From positions 978,501 through 1,042,500 of the forward strand of contig NZ_CP023696.1 of the NCBI RefSeq assembly GCF_008704425.1: a DNA stretch of 64,000 nt, read 5' to 3'. Position 1 is the first letter of the stretch. The number at the start of each line of letters is the position of its first letter. This document shows positions 9,636-20,860 of the stretch, piece by piece. This DNA comes from Streptomyces fradiae ATCC 10745 = DSM 40063 (GTDB lineage: Bacteria; Actinomycetota; Actinomycetes; Streptomycetales; Streptomycetaceae). The notes below the pieces were generated by a model. It saw nothing but the letters and a program-made list of their open reading frames with translations, had not been told where the DNA came from and did no database searches. Made by a program: the position numbers and the translations under genes.

Positions 9636-10829
9636 TCAGACCAGGTCGCGCTTGGCGGCGATCTTCGCCGACAGGCTGAAGATGTCGATGAAGCCCTGCG
9701 CCTTGGACTGGTCGAAGGTGTCGCCGGTGTCGTACGTGGCGAGGTTGAAGTCGTACAGCGACTGCTCCGAGCGCCGGCCCGTGACGACCGCCCGGCCGCC
9801 GTGCAGGGTCATCCGGATGTCGCCGGTGACGTGCTGGTTGGCCTCGTCGATGAAGCCGTCCAGGGCGCGCTTGAGCGGGGAGAACCACAGGCCGTCGTAG
9901 ACGAGCTCGCTCCAGCGCTGCTCGACCTGCCGCTTGTACCGGGCGAGCTCCCGCTCGACGGTGACGTTCTCCAGCTCCTGGTGGGCCGTGATCAGCGCGA
10001 TGGCACCGGGGGCCTCGTACACCTCGCGGGACTTGATGCCGACGAGCCGGTCCTCGACCATGTCGATCCGGCCGATGCCCTGGGCGCCCGCCCGCTCGTT
10101 GAGCTGCTGGATCGCCTGGAGGACCGTGACCGGCTTGCCGTCGACGGCGACCGGCACGCCCTCCTTGAAGCTGATGACGACCTCGTCCGGGTCGCGCGGG
10201 ACCGCCGGGTTGGAGGTGTAGTCGTAGATGTCCTCGATCGGCGCGTTCCAGATGTCCTCCAGGAAGCCCGTCTCGACGGCCCGCCCGAAGACGTTCTGGT
10301 CGATGGAGTACGGGGACTTCTTGGTGGTGGCGATCGGCAGGTCGGCCTTCTCGGCGAAGGCGATCGCCTTGTCGCGGGTCATCGCGTAGTCCCGGACCGG
10401 GGCGATGCACTTGAGGTCGGGGCCGAGGGCGGCGATGCCGGCCTCGAACCGGACCTGGTCGTTGCCCTTGCCGGTGCAGCCGTGGGCGACCACGGACGCG
10501 CCGTGCTTCTTCGCGGCGGCGACGAGGTGCTTGACGATCGTCGGCCGGGAGAGCGCCGAGACGAGCGGGTACCGGTCCATGTACAGGGCGTTCGCCTTGA
10601 TCGCCGGGAGGCAGTACTCGTCGGCGAACTCGTCCCTGGCGTCGGCGACCTCGGCCTCGACCGCACCGCAGGCGAGCGCGCGCTTGCGGATGACGTCCAG
10701 GTCCTCGCCGCCCTGGCCGACGTCCACGGCGACGGCGATGACCTCGGCGCCCGTCTCCTCGGCGATCCAGCCGATGGCGACGGAGGTGTCCAGGCCGCCC
10801 GAGTAGGCGAGTACGACGCGCTCGGTCAC
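9636..10829 (-). CDS. argG: Argininosuccinate synthase
   Basis: 397-residue ATP-dependent ligase joining citrulline and aspartate. The P-loop-like AYSGGLDTS is at about residues 8-16 and [13 protein letters not shown] marks the citrulline/aspartate site. The GTG at 10829 is chosen because AAGGAG lies seven bases upstream and the protein then begins [12 protein letters not shown] as in orthologues. The open frame continues upstream through the operator and must not be used. A promoter with overlapping ArgR-like sequence lies at 10847-10895. Confidence 0.97.
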   Translation of the reverse strand: MTERVVLAYSGGLDTSVAIGWIAEETGAEVIAVAVDVGQGGEDLDVIRKRALACGAVEAEVADARDEFADEYCLPAIKANALYMDRYPLVSALSRPTIVKHLVAAAKKHGASVVAHGCTGKGNDQVRFEAGIAALGPDLKCIAPVRDYAMTRDKAIAFAEKADLPIATTKKSPYSIDQNVFGRAVETGFLEDIWNAPIEDIYDYTSNPAVPRDPDEVVISFKEGVPVAVDGKPVTVLQAIQQLNERAGAQGIGRIDMVEDRLVGIKSREVYEAPGAIALITAHQELENVTVERELARYKRQVEQRWSELVYDGLWFSPLKRALDGFIDEANQHVTGDIRMTLHGGRAVVTGRRSEQSLYDFNLATYDTGDTFDQSKAQGFIDIFSLSAKIAAKRDLV

Positions 10830-10846
10830 GGGTTTCTCCTTAGCGG

Positions 10847-10895
10847 TGCATTCAACGATGGGTATAACTATGCAGACCTCCGTATGGTTTGTCAA
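10847..10895 (-). promoter_or_regulatory. argG promoter with candidate ARG box
   Basis: On the minus strand TTGACA (10890-10895), a 17-bp spacer, then CATAGT (10867-10872). An A/T-rich stretch at 10847-10874 is bounded by TGCAT and ATGCA, resembling the tandem TNCAT-type half-sites of actinobacterial ARG boxes, and overlaps the -10 and likely start site. ArgR encoded at 11973-12509 would repress here when arginine is high. The ArgR assignment is inferred. Confidence 0.7.
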
Positions 10896-10966
10896 CGCGG
10901 CCCGTCCCCCGCCCGGTCGGACGCGCCGGGGGCGCGGGTGCGCGCGGGGGCGCCTACGGTCGGGGC

Positions 10967-11683
10967 ATGCGCCGTCCAGGACCCCTGCTCACCGCCGCCC
11001 TGCTCACCCTGACCGCCCTGGCCGCCCTCGTCTCGCCGGGCGCCCACTCCCCCGCGCGGGCCCGGACCGCCGGGCCGCCCGGGTTCTCGCCGGCCGCGGC
11101 GGGGCCCGGGCGCCAGCTGATCACCGCCGAGGCGCCCTCGCCCCGCTCCACGACCGGCACGGTCACCTGGTGGGAGCGGCGCGGCGGCCGGGGCGCCTGG
11201 ACCCGCGTGGGGTCGGCCCCGGCGCGGTTCGGGGCGGGCGGGCTGGTGCGGGGCGACCAGCGGAAGCAGGGCACGTCCACCACGCCGGCCGGGGTGTACG
11301 GGCTGCCGTTCGCGTTCGGCATCGAGGCCGCGCCGGCCGGCACGGGGTACCCGTACCGGCGGGTGACCCGCGCCTCCTGGTGGTGCCAGGACAACGCGTC
11401 CCGGTCGTACAACCGCTGGGTGGAGCCGCTGCCGGCGGACTGCCGGGCGGCGGAGGCGGAGCACCTGATCACCTACCGCGCGCAGTACGCCCACGCGCTG
11501 GTGATCGGCTTCAACTACGAGCGCCCCGTGCGGGGCCGGGGCGCCGGGATCTTCCTCCACGCCGACGGCGCGGGCGCGACGGCGGGGTGCGTGTCGGTGC
11601 CCGAGGAGGCGATGGAGCGCATCCTGCGGTGGGTGCGCGCGGACGCGCGCCCGCGCATCGCGATCGGATGGACGGGCGCCTGA
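10967..11683 (+). CDS. Secreted L,D-transpeptidase (YkuD)-like protein
   Basis: 238 residues with a signal peptide (residues 1-30: Arg-Arg, hydrophobic core, Ala-rich cleavage region). The C-terminal part has FLHADG followed by [12 protein letters not shown], matching the catalytic His and Cys motifs of YkuD-type peptidoglycan L,D-transpeptidases, although the usual HGC is AGC here. It probably acts on cell-wall peptides. A -10-like TACGGT (10955-10960) sits six bases before the ATG, suggesting leaderless transcription. It lies on the opposite strand between argG and argR and is unrelated to arginine synthesis. Confidence 0.8.
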   Translation: MRRPGPLLTAALLTLTALAALVSPGAHSPARARTAGPPGFSPAAAGPGRQLITAEAPSPRSTTGTVTWWERRGGRGAWTRVGSAPARFGAGGLVRGDQRKQGTSTTPAGVYGLPFAFGIEAAPAGTGYPYRRVTRASWWCQDNASRSYNRWVEPLPADCRAAEAEHLITYRAQYAHALVIGFNYERPVRGRGAGIFLHADGAGATAGCVSVPEEAMERILRWVRADARPRIAIGWTGA

Positions 11684-11689
11684 GCGTCC

Positions 11690-11935
11690 TCACGGCGGGG
11701 CCGGTGGCCCGCGGCTCGCTGGTCCTGCGGCCCGCGGCTCGTCGGGGCCTGCGGCTCGCGGTTCGACGGGGTCGGTGGCCCGCGGTTCGTCGGGGCCGGT
11801 GGCCCGAGGCTCGTCGGGTCGGTGGCCTGTGGCTGCTCCTACCGGTGACGGGCCGTCCCGCCGGACGGTGGCGGGCGGCTCGCCGGCCCGGTGGGCCGCG
11901 CCCCCGCCGGGGCGGTGGCCCGCGGCCGCTCCCAC
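11690..11935. repeat. Imperfect approximately 24-bp repeats in the gap between the L,D-transpeptidase and argR genes
   Basis: The 289-bp gap holds several degenerate copies of a GGTGGCCCGCGGCTCGTCGG-like unit, clearest at 11700-11830. Any reading frame here gives low-complexity peptide, so I do not call a gene. It lies between convergent genes and may contribute to termination. Confidence 0.6.
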
Positions 11936-11972
11936 CGGGGGCGAGGGGGCCCGCCGGGCCGGTGCGGCGGGG

Positions 11973-12509
11973 TCAGCGGTCCTTCTGCGCGAGGCGCAGC
12001 AGGTGGTCGGCGAGGGCCTGGCCGCCCGCCGGGTCGCGGGAGATGAGGAGCAGCGTGTCGTCGCCCGCGATCGTGCCGAGGATGGCGTGCAGCTCCGCCT
12101 GGTCGATGGCCGAGGCGAGGAACTGCGCCGCGCCCGGCGGGGTGCGCAGGACGACCAGGTTGGCGGACGCCTCGGCGGAGATGAGGAGTTCGCCGGAGAG
12201 CCGCCGCATCCGCTCCTCCTTGGCGGACTCGCCCAGCGGCGCCTGGGGCGTGCGGAACCCTCCCTCGCTGGGCACCGCGTAGATCAGCTCGCCGCCGGTG
12301 TTGCGGATCTTCACCGCGCCCAGCTCGTCGAGGTCGCGGCTGAGCGTCGCCTGGGTGACGCTCAGTCCGTCGTCCGCGAGGAGCCTGGCCAGCTGGCTCT
12401 GCGAGCGCACCGGCTGCCGGTTGAGGATGTCCACGATCCGGCGGTGGCGCGCCGTGCGGGTCTGCGGTACGGATGGGCCGCCGTGGCCGTTGTCCTGCGC
12501 CTCGGTCAT
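11973..12509 (-). CDS. argR: Arginine repressor
   Basis: 178-residue ArgR/AhrC. The N-terminal winged helix-turn-helix spans about residues 20-75 ([29 protein letters not shown] region). The C-terminal hexamerisation and arginine-binding domain has the hallmark GTIAGDDT at 145-152. It starts seven bases after argD and belongs to the argCJBDR operon, so it is autoregulated with its targets. Candidate binding sites precede argC and argG. Confidence 0.96.
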   Translation of the reverse strand: MTEAQDNGHGGPSVPQTRTARHRRIVDILNRQPVRSQSQLARLLADDGLSVTQATLSRDLDELGAVKIRNTGGELIYAVPSEGGFRTPQAPLGESAKEERMRRLSGELLISAEASANLVVLRTPPGAAQFLASAIDQAELHAILGTIAGDDTLLLISRDPAGGQALADHLLRLAQKDR

Positions 12510-12516
12510 CGCTGTG

Positions 12517-13719
12517 TCATTCTCCGGCTCGTCTCTCCCCGTCGGCCCCGATGGCCTCGTCCAGGACGCCGGGCAGGGCCCGGACGAACGCGTCCACGTC
12601 GTCGTCCCCGACGATCAGCGGCGGCATGAGCCGCACGACGTCGGGAGCGGGCGCGTTCACCAGGAGGCCGGCGTCCTGAGCCGCCTGCTGCACGCGGGGT
12701 GCGAGGGGCTCGGTGAGCACGATACCCAGCAGGAGGCCGGCGCCGCGGACGTGGGAGACCAACGGGTGCCCCAGGGCCTCGATTCCGCCGCGCAGCCGCT
12801 CCCCGACGCGCTTGACGTGGTCGAGCGCCCCGTCGGCGGCGAGGGTGTCCAGCACGGCGAGCCCGGCGGCGCACGCGACGGGGTTGCCGCCGAAGGTGGA
12901 GCCGTGGTGGCCGGGCTTGAGGAGGTCGGCGGCCTCGCCGAAGGCGAGGGTGGCGCCGATGGGCAGGCCGCCGCCGAGTCCCTTGGCGAGGGTCACGACG
13001 TCGGGCTCGACGCCCTCGGCCTGGTGGGCGTACCAGTGGCCGCAGCGGCCGATGCCGGTCTGCACCTCGTCGAGGACGAGCAGCGTGCCGGTGGCGCGGG
13101 TGATCTCGCGGGCGGCCCGGAGGTAGCCCTCGGGCGGGACGACGACGCCGTTCTCGCCCTGGATCGGCTCGATCACCACGAGGGCCGTGTCGGTGGTGAC
13201 GGCGGCCCGCAGGGCGTCCGCGTCCCCGTACGGCACGTGCGTCACGTCGCCGGGCAGCGGCTGGAAGGGCGCCCGCTTGCCCTCCTGGCCGGTGAGGGCG
13301 AGGGCGCCCATGGTGCGGCCGTGGAAGCCGCCGGTGGTGGCGACCATGTGGGGGCGGCCCGTGAGCCGCCCGATCTTGAAGGCGGCCTCGTTGGCCTCTG
13401 CGCCCGAGTTGCAGAAGTAGACCCGGCCGGGGCGGCCGGACAGGCGGACGAGCCGTTCGGCGAGGGCGACGGGCGGCTCCGCCACGAAGAGGTTGGAGAC
13501 GTGGGAGAGGGCGGAGACCTGCTCGGTGACGGCCCGCACGACCGCCGGGTGGGCGTGGCCGAGCGCGTTGACGGCGATGCCGCCGACGAAGTCCAGGTAC
13601 GCCGTGCCGTCGGCGTCCCAGACGCGGGTGCCCTCGCCGCGGACGAGCGGCAGCCGGGGGGTGCCGTAGTTGTCCGCGAGGGCGGACCGCCAGCGCTCCG
13701 TGAGCCGTTCGTTGCTCAT
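12517..13719 (-). CDS. argD: Acetylornithine aminotransferase
   Basis: 400-residue PLP enzyme converting N-acetylglutamate semialdehyde and glutamate to N-acetylornithine. The cofactor lysine is K246 in [11 protein letters not shown]. Upstream are [14 protein letters not shown] with the cofactor-binding Asp, and [10 protein letters not shown]. Its ATG overlaps the argB stop by four bases, so translation is coupled; argR follows after seven bases. Confidence 0.96.
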   Translation of the reverse strand: MSNERLTERWRSALADNYGTPRLPLVRGEGTRVWDADGTAYLDFVGGIAVNALGHAHPAVVRAVTEQVSALSHVSNLFVAEPPVALAERLVRLSGRPGRVYFCNSGAEANEAAFKIGRLTGRPHMVATTGGFHGRTMGALALTGQEGKRAPFQPLPGDVTHVPYGDADALRAAVTTDTALVVIEPIQGENGVVVPPEGYLRAAREITRATGTLLVLDEVQTGIGRCGHWYAHQAEGVEPDVVTLAKGLGGGLPIGATLAFGEAADLLKPGHHGSTFGGNPVACAAGLAVLDTLAADGALDHVKRVGERLRGGIEALGHPLVSHVRGAGLLLGIVLTEPLAPRVQQAAQDAGLLVNAPAPDVVRLMPPLIVGDDDVDAFVRALPGVLDEAIGADGERRAGE

Positions 13720-14645
13720 GCGGGTACCTCCGCGTCGTCGGGTACGACCATGGTGCCGACGCCCTCGTCGGTGAAGATCTCCAGCAGGATCGCGTGCTGG
13801 ACGCGCCCGTCGATGACGCGGGCGGTGCGGACGCCGCCCCGCACGGCGTGCAGGCAGCCCTCCATCTTGGGGACCATGCCGCTGGACAGCTCGGGCAGCA
13901 GCTTCTCCAGTTCGGTGGCGGTGAGGCGGCTGATGACCTCGTCGCTGTTCGGCCAGTCCTCGTAGAGGCCCTCGACGTCGGTGAGGACCATCAGCGTCTC
14001 GGCGCCCAGCGCCGCGGCGAGTGCCGCGGCGGCCGTGTCGGCATTGACGTTGTAGACATGCCCGTCGTCCTCCGAGCGGGCGATCGACGACACGACGGGG
14101 ATGCGGCCGTCGGCGAGGAGCGCCTCGACGGCGCCCGTGTCCAGGGCGGTGATCTCCCCGACGCGGCCGATGTCGACGGGCTCGCCGTCGATGAGCGGCT
14201 GGTGCCGGGTGGCGGTGATGGTGTGGGCGTCCTCGCCGGTGAGGCCGACGGCGAACGGGCCGTGCTGGTTGAGCAGCCCGACCAGCTCGCGCTGCACCTG
14301 GCCGGCGAGGACCATCCGTACGACGTCCATCGCCTCGGGCGTCGTGACGCGCAGACCGGCCTTGAACTCGCTGACCAGGCCGTGCCGGTCGAGGGCCGCG
14401 CTGATCTGGGGGCCGCCGCCGTGCACGACGACCGGCTTGAGGCCGGCGTGCCGGAGGAAGACGACGTCCTGGGCGAAGGCCGCCTTCAGGGCGTCGTCGA
14501 CCATCGCGTTGCCGCCGAACTTGATGACGACCGTCTTGCCGTGGTGGCGGGTGAGCCAGGGCAGGGCCTCGATGAGGGTCTGGGCCTTGGGGAGCGCGGT
14601 GTGCTTGCGCGGGGCGGACCCGGGCCGGGGCGTGGAAGGGCTCAT
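13716..14645 (-). CDS. argB: Acetylglutamate kinase
   Basis: 309-residue amino-acid kinase phosphorylating N-acetylglutamate; the usual arginine feedback target in organisms with the cyclic pathway. The nucleotide and substrate loops are visible as VIKFGGNAM and [10 protein letters not shown], followed by [18 protein letters not shown] and [10 protein letters not shown]. Start at 14645 overlaps the argJ stop by four bases, and the stop overlaps argD. The N-terminal 20 residues are a short Pro/Arg extension. The open frame extends far upstream inside argJ, which is an artefact of high G+C. Confidence 0.96.
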   Translation of the reverse strand: MSPSTPRPGSAPRKHTALPKAQTLIEALPWLTRHHGKTVVIKFGGNAMVDDALKAAFAQDVVFLRHAGLKPVVVHGGGPQISAALDRHGLVSEFKAGLRVTTPEAMDVVRMVLAGQVQRELVGLLNQHGPFAVGLTGEDAHTITATRHQPLIDGEPVDIGRVGEITALDTGAVEALLADGRIPVVSSIARSEDDGHVYNVNADTAAAALAAALGAETLMVLTDVEGLYEDWPNSDEVISRLTATELEKLLPELSSGMVPKMEGCLHAVRGGVRTARVIDGRVQHAILLEIFTDEGVGTMVVPDDAEVPA

Positions 14646-15789
14646 GAGCTGTAGGCGCTGTTCTCGTGGACGTAGTCGGCGGTCAGGTCGTTGGTCCAGA
14701 TGACGGCGGACTCCGTGCCGGCGGCGAGGTCGGCGGTGACGGTGACCTCCCGGTACCGCATGTCGACCAGGTCGCGGTCGTCGCCGACGGAGCCGTCGCG
14801 GCAGACCCACACGCCGTTGATGGCGACGTTGAGGCGGTCCGGCTCGAAGATCGCGCCCGTGGTGCCGATGGCGGACAGGACCCGGCCCCAGTTGGGGTCC
14901 TCGCCGTGGATGGCGCACTTGAGGAGGTTGTTGCGGGCGATGGACCGGCCGACCTCGACGGCGTCGGCCTCGGTCGCGGCGTTCACCACCTCGACCCGGA
15001 TGTCCTTCGAGGCGCCCTCGGCGTCGCCGATGAGCTGCCGCCCGAGGCTGTCGCAGACCTCCCGCACGGCGTCGGCGAAGTCGTCGTACGCGGGGGTGGT
15101 GCCGGAGGCGCCGGAGGCGAGCAGCAGGACGGTGTCGTTGGTGGACATGCAGCCGTCGGAGTCGACCCGGTCGAAGGTGACGCGGGTGGCGGCGCGCAGG
15201 GCCTTGTCCAGCTCGGGGGCGTCGAGGTCGGCGTCGGTGGTGAGGACGACGAGCATCGTGGCGAGGCCGGGGGCGAGCATGCCGGCGCCCTTGGCCATGC
15301 CGCCGACCGTCCAGCCGTCGCGGGTGGCGACGGCGGTCTTGTGGACCGTGTCGGTGGTCTTGATGGCGATGGCGGCCTTCTCGCCGCCGTGCTCGGACAG
15401 TTCGGCGGCGGCCTTCTCGACGCCGGGCAGCAGCTTGTCCATGGGGAGGTGGACGCCGATGAGCCCGGTGGAGGCGACGGCGACCTCGCCCGCGCCGACG
15501 CCGAGGACCTCGGCGGCCTTCTCGGCGGTGGCGTGGGTGTCCTGGAAGCCCCGCGGGCCGGTGCAGGCGTTGGCGCCGCCGGAGTTGAGGACGACGGCGG
15601 CGAGCTCGCCGGTCTTCAGGACCTGCTCGGACCACAGGACGGGGGCGGCCTTGACGCGGTTGGAGGTGAAGACGCCCGCGGCGGCGCGGCGCGGGCCGTT
15701 GTTGACCACCAGGGCCAGGTCCGGGTTGCCGTTCTCCTTGATCCCGGCGGCGATGCCCGCCGCCGTGAATCCCTTGGCTGCCGTGACGC

Positions 15790-15793
<4 letters not shown>
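14642..15793 (-). CDS. argJ: Glutamate N-acetyltransferase / amino-acid acetyltransferase
   Basis: 383-residue ornithine acetyltransferase that recycles the acetyl group from N-acetylornithine to glutamate. The self-cleavage site is visible in [14 protein letters not shown], where T179 would become the N-terminal nucleophile of the beta chain. The GTG start at 15793 overlaps the TGA of a 32-codon ORF, and the stop overlaps argB. Its presence indicates the cyclic arginine pathway. Confidence 0.96.
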
Positions 15794-16965
<1,172 letters not shown>

Positions 16966-17078
16966 AGGGGTGGCCGAGGTGGGCCGAGGTGGATGTGACC
17001 GGGACCATCGGGTCACCGCTGGATGGACCGTGCCCGCGGGTGGCGCGAGCGAAGGACGGTCGGGTACGGAGCGGGCAG

Positions 17079-17603
17079 TCACGTCTGCTGCGGCCTGCGG
17101 AGTGGCTCGCTGTCGAGGCCGGCTGCCAGGGTCACCGGTGGTGCGATGCGGCGTGGCCAGGTCCAGGCGGAGCGCAGGATGAAGGCCAGGAACAGCACCT
17201 CGAGTCCGATGGAGAGGCCGTAGAAGTAGAAGTAGGTCCAAGACTCCCCTACCGCGTTGAACATCGAGACGGGGATGTAGAGCGTTGCCACGACGAGGTT
17301 GATGCCGCGGTTGACACGGGCGGGCAGCGTCGCGGAGAGCAGGATCATGAGGATCGGGATGGCCATGAGCGTGAGCGCGACGGCGACGAAGGTCGGACCG
17401 GCGTCGAACTCGTGGACGATGCCAGCCCGGATGTCGTCGACGAAGCCGGGCTTGTACAGGGCGAGGTAGTCGACGTAGAGGTAGAGGAACATGAAGCCGG
17501 TCCATGCCGCTGCGAGCTTGGCCCGCACGGGCATGCGCAGATCTTCCAGCGTGCTCTGCGACGGCGGATCCTCCGGCGCGGTATGGGATTGCGGCGCTCT
17601 CAT
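17079..17603 (-). CDS. Small four-helix membrane protein (DUF6326-like)
   Basis: 174 residues; about 30 hydrophilic residues, then four membrane segments in the order FMFLYLYVDYLALY, FVAVALTLMAIPILMILLSATLP, INLVVATLYIPVSMF and FYFYGLSIGLEVLFLAFIL. The combination R-x-K-L-A-A-x-W, VNRGIN and ESWTYFYF reminds me of DUF6326 proteins; function unknown. The ATG at 17603 has GGGAG 11 bases upstream. It is divergent from the two-component genes at 17765, and, like them, uses more A/T-ending codons than the flanks. Confidence 0.75.
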   Translation of the reverse strand: MRAPQSHTAPEDPPSQSTLEDLRMPVRAKLAAAWTGFMFLYLYVDYLALYKPGFVDDIRAGIVHEFDAGPTFVAVALTLMAIPILMILLSATLPARVNRGINLVVATLYIPVSMFNAVGESWTYFYFYGLSIGLEVLFLAFILRSAWTWPRRIAPPVTLAAGLDSEPLRRPQQT

Positions 17604-17764
17604 CACAATGCTCCCTGGCTTGACCGGGTGGGTGCTTCCACCTTCACGGATGCCGGCGGTGGGCACATCAGCCGCGGAGCCCGACTCGACCTGGCCGTTG
17701 GCACAGCCGGGCTCTTGTACTTTCGGCGGATACACCGAGCACGCGGGCCTCCTAGGCTGATCAG

Positions 17765-18910
17765 ATGGCTACCGACGCACTCCGCTCGCTGTGGGCCGAA
17801 CCTCGACCCACGAATGCCCCGGACCGGAGGCCGCGGGAATGGGCCTTGATCGCAGCACTGATCTGCTGGTCCCTGCTGGAAGTGGTGCTTCGCCAGGACC
17901 TGGCGCCGCGCCCGCTGCTGCTACTCGCGGTGCTCGCGGTCCTCGGCCCCCTGCTGTGGCGACGCACGCACCCGCTCTTCGCGGTTGCGGTCTCCTTCGG
18001 CACGTTGACGATCGTCGACATCGTCAGAATCCTCACCGGGTCGCAGGGCGCCCTGCCGAACAGCATCTCCGCGACGCTGATCCTGGCCTACGCCCTGTTC
18101 CGATGGGGCTCAGGTCGGGAAGCCGCAAGCGGCCTCGGCGCCATCCTGCTCTGGCTGGCCCTCACCAACATCGCCGACACCACCAGCCTGGCGGATTCGG
18201 TCGCAGCATACGGCTTCTTCCTGTTCGCCGCCGTGCTCGGCGCCGCGATTCGCTATCACACGAAGATCCTCATCCGCGACATCGACCAAGCCAAGGCCCG
18301 CGAACGCGAACAGCTCGCTCGTGAACTCCACGACACTGTCGCCCACCACGTCTCGGGCATCGCCATCCAGGCCCAAGCAGGACGTGCCATCGCGGCCTCC
18401 CAGCCCGAGCGTGCCCTCGAAACCCTGGCCATCATCGAGGACGCAGCGACCCGCACCCTCACCGAGCTGCGCGCCATCGTCGGCGTGCTCCGCGCCACAC
18501 AGGACACCGAGTTCGCGCCGCAGCCCGGCGTGGCCGAGGTCGAGCGGCTCGCCACCGACGGCCAGACGCGTCCCCGCGTCGAGGTGACGCTGTCCGGCGA
18601 GTTCGACGACCTCAGCCCGGCGGTCGAGGCCGCGATCTACCGCCTGGCCCAGGAGTCCATCACCAACGCTCGACGGCACGCCCGCCACGCGACCCAGGTC
18701 ACCGTCGCCGTCACAGGCGACGCCGACCAGGTACGGCTGACCATCGACGACGACGGCTCCGCCGCCGGCGGCCGCGCCCCAGGAGGCTACGGCCTGGTGG
18801 GCATGCGGGAACGCGCCTCACTGCTCGGCGGCACCTTCCACGCAGGCCCCGCCGCCGAGCGGGGCTGGCGGGTAGAGGCGGTCCTGCCCCGAACCGGGAC
18901 GCCACGATGA
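17765..18910 (+). CDS. Two-component sensor histidine kinase (NarL/DesK class)
   Basis: 381-residue membrane kinase. About four to five hydrophobic segments lie within residues 28-165. The HisKA_3 dimerisation domain carries ELHDTVAHHV with the phospho-accepting His, and the ATPase domain has QESITNARRHA, TIDDDG and GYGLVGMRERASLLGG. A -10-like TAGGCT (17753-17758) lies six bases before the ATG, so the message may be leaderless. It overlaps the response-regulator gene by four bases. Codons such as GCA, GAA, CGA, AAT and CAA are clearly commoner than in neighbours. The signal is unknown; antibiotic or membrane stress is typical of the class. Confidence 0.92.
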   Translation: MATDALRSLWAEPRPTNAPDRRPREWALIAALICWSLLEVVLRQDLAPRPLLLLAVLAVLGPLLWRRTHPLFAVAVSFGTLTIVDIVRILTGSQGALPNSISATLILAYALFRWGSGREAASGLGAILLWLALTNIADTTSLADSVAAYGFFLFAAVLGAAIRYHTKILIRDIDQAKAREREQLARELHDTVAHHVSGIAIQAQAGRAIAASQPERALETLAIIEDAATRTLTELRAIVGVLRATQDTEFAPQPGVAEVERLATDGQTRPRVEVTLSGEFDDLSPAVEAAIYRLAQESITNARRHARHATQVTVAVTGDADQVRLTIDDDGSAAGGRAPGGYGLVGMRERASLLGGTFHAGPAAERGWRVEAVLPRTGTPR

Positions 18911-19554
18911 GCATCAGGGTCCTCATCGCCGACGACCAGCACATCGTGCGCACCGGGCTGACGATGCTGCTCGACGCCCAACCCGACATCGAAGTGGTCG
19001 GCGCGGCCGCGGACGGGCGCGAGGCAGTCCGCCTGGCGCTCCAGCTGCGTCCCGACGTCGGCCTGTTCGACATCCGAATGCCGCTGATGGACGGTATCGA
19101 AGCCACCCGACGCCTCGCCGGCCCCGACGTCACCGATCCCCTGCCGATCGTGGTCATCACCACCTTCGATCTCGACGAGTACGTCCACGGGGCACTCAAA
19201 GCCGGCGCCCGCGGGTTCCTGCTCAAGGACGCCGGACCCGCCCTGCTGACCCAGGCCATCCACGCCGCCGCCGACGGAGACGCACTGATCGCACCCAGCG
19301 TGACTGTCCGACTGCTCGCAGCGTTCGCCCGCGCACAGACCCCACCACCAAGGCAGCCGACAGAACCGCTCACCGCCCGCGAGGAGGAAGTCCTCGTGCT
19401 TGTGGCCCGAGGCCGCACCAACAATGAGATCGCCAACGAGCTCCACATCACCCCAAGCACCGTCAAGGCTCACCTCGCCAGCCTCATGCGAAAGCTCGGC
19501 GCCCGAAACCGCGTCGAGGTCGCCATGTGGGCCCACGAGACCAGCCGCATCTGA
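18907..19554 (+). CDS. Two-component response regulator, NarL/LuxR family
   Basis: 215 residues. The receiver domain has acidic residues D9/D10, the phosphorylation site D55 in VGLFDIRMP (usually LMDIRMP), and K107 in FLLKDAG. The C-terminal LuxR helix-turn-helix spans about residues 150-210 (LTAREEEVLVLVARGRTNNEIA and STVKAHLASLMRKLGARNR). It is coupled to the kinase by an ATGA overlap and should bind DNA when phosphorylated. The divergent small-membrane-protein gene is a plausible target. Confidence 0.93.
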   Translation: MSIRVLIADDQHIVRTGLTMLLDAQPDIEVVGAAADGREAVRLALQLRPDVGLFDIRMPLMDGIEATRRLAGPDVTDPLPIVVITTFDLDEYVHGALKAGARGFLLKDAGPALLTQAIHAAADGDALIAPSVTVRLLAAFARAQTPPPRQPTEPLTAREEEVLVLVARGRTNNEIANELHITPSTVKAHLASLMRKLGARNRVEVAMWAHETSRI

Positions 19555-19668
19555 CGCCGCATGGGCTCCCGCCGTTTGCCGCGACTCCTCACAGCGAGGT
19601 GAACCGTGCGCGGGCCGGATCGCTCGCCGACCCGCGTACCAACGGGGGCGTCTCGTAGGGTCGTTCGT

Positions 19669-20337
19669 ATGACAATCGATAACGAGGCCGCATCGGACTC
19701 GCTCTTCGCGTCCCTCCGGAGGAACGCCCTCACCGGCCCGGACCAGCTGCGCGAGCTCTACCCGCAGCCGGGTCCGCACGCGCTCCGCAAGGAGACCGAC
19801 CGACTGACCGAGGAGACCCGGGCGCTGATCGGCCTCTCCTCTCTCGTCTTCATCGGCAGCGCGGACGCCGAGGGCCGGGCGGACGTGACACCGCGCGGCG
19901 GCCCGGCCGGGTTCGTCTCGGTGCTGGACGAGCGGACCCTGGCGATCCCCGACGCGACCGGCAACAAGCGGCTCGACACCCTCCACAACGTGCTGGAGAC
20001 CGGGCGCGCCGGGCTGCTCTTCCTCATCCCCGGCCGCCCGACCACGCTGCGCGTCAACGGCCGCGCCTGCGTCTCGGCGCGCCCGGAGCTGCTCGCCCGG
20101 CTCACCCCGGTCGGCAAGCCGCCGGTCTCGGCGATCGTGGTGGAGGCCGAGCAGGTCTATCCGCACTGCCCCAAGTCGCTGATGCGCGCCCACGCCTGGC
20201 AGCCGGATCAGTGGGTGCCCGCCGACGCCCAGCCGACCAGCGCCGAGGTGACCCTCGCCCAGCTGGACCTGCCGGGCCTGACCGTCGAGCAGATCCAGCA
20301 GATCGAGCGCGAGTCCCTGCGCCTGCGGTACGAGTGA
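19669..20337 (+). CDS. FMN-dependent PPOX-type flavoprotein (MSMEG_1061-like)
   Basis: 222 residues of the pyridoxamine-phosphate-oxidase-like split-barrel fold. Features are LVFIGSADAEGRADVTPRGGPAGFV, TLAIPDATGNKRLDTLHNVLE and GLLFLIPG, the flavin-binding layout of this subfamily, with CPKSLMRAHAW near the C-terminus. It is probably a flavin- or F420-using reductase/oxidase; the substrate is unknown. A -10-like TAGGGT (19656-19661) lies seven bases before the ATG, consistent with leaderless transcription. Confidence 0.85.
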   Translation: MTIDNEAASDSLFASLRRNALTGPDQLRELYPQPGPHALRKETDRLTEETRALIGLSSLVFIGSADAEGRADVTPRGGPAGFVSVLDERTLAIPDATGNKRLDTLHNVLETGRAGLLFLIPGRPTTLRVNGRACVSARPELLARLTPVGKPPVSAIVVEAEQVYPHCPKSLMRAHAWQPDQWVPADAQPTSAEVTLAQLDLPGLTVEQIQQIERESLRLRYE

Positions 20338-20504
20338 CCCCGGGCCGGCCATGCGCTCCCGGCCACCGCACCTGGGTCCCTTCCCCGTGCTCCGTGCCGG
20401 GGCGTTCCACCGCCCTGGGCCCCCTCGACCCGTCGACGCGGTGCATGGGGACACTCGCGGAGCACGGACCCCGAGAGGACGCGACCGCGAGGTGGGGGTG
20501 CCGG

Positions 20505-20860
20505 CGCCGGAGGAGGAGCGGCGGCAGGTGATCCGCCGGCGGGCCTCCTCCCCGCGCCGCGTGCGGTCCCGGCACCACGGGGCGATCGGCCTGAGGGAGT
20601 CGCGGTCCACTCCGGAACCGGCCACCCCGCGCCACCGCGACGCCGTGCCCGGCCGCCCGCGCCGGGCGGGGCTCTCCCTCGCCCCGACGGCCCACGCCCT
20701 GACGGTCCTGGACAGCTACGTCTACGGATTCGCCCTCCAGGAGAAGGCCCCGCGCTTCACCGCGGACGGGAGCACCGAGCCGGGATGCGCGTACGGGGAC
20801 GCGTTCGCGTTCGGCCCGGATCCGGTGCTCGGCGGGCTCCGGCGGAGGGCGGTCGACAGG
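20505..20860 (+). pseudogene. Remnant of a TetR/AcrR regulator (C-terminal part only)
   Basis: Translation in the frame beginning near 20505 gives a segment with RRRASSPRRV, GAIGLRESRSTPEPATPRH and then AHALTVLDSYVYGFALQE (20698-20741), and finally CAYGDAFAFGPDPVLGGLRR. These match, in order, the ligand-binding domain of TetR regulators (usual forms WAIGLMESR, HAYxxLDSYVYGFALQE, YGDEFEFGLDLILDGL). The helix-turn-helix region is missing upstream, and the stretch between ALQE and GDAF is much too short, so an internal deletion is likely. The frame continues into G-rich sequence without a proper end. It is probably a decayed gene. Confidence 0.65.

Noticed and set aside
11690..11935. 81-codon minus-strand frame with DEPRATGP-like repeats
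   Set aside because: Built entirely from the non-coding repeat; no start signal or relation to argR.
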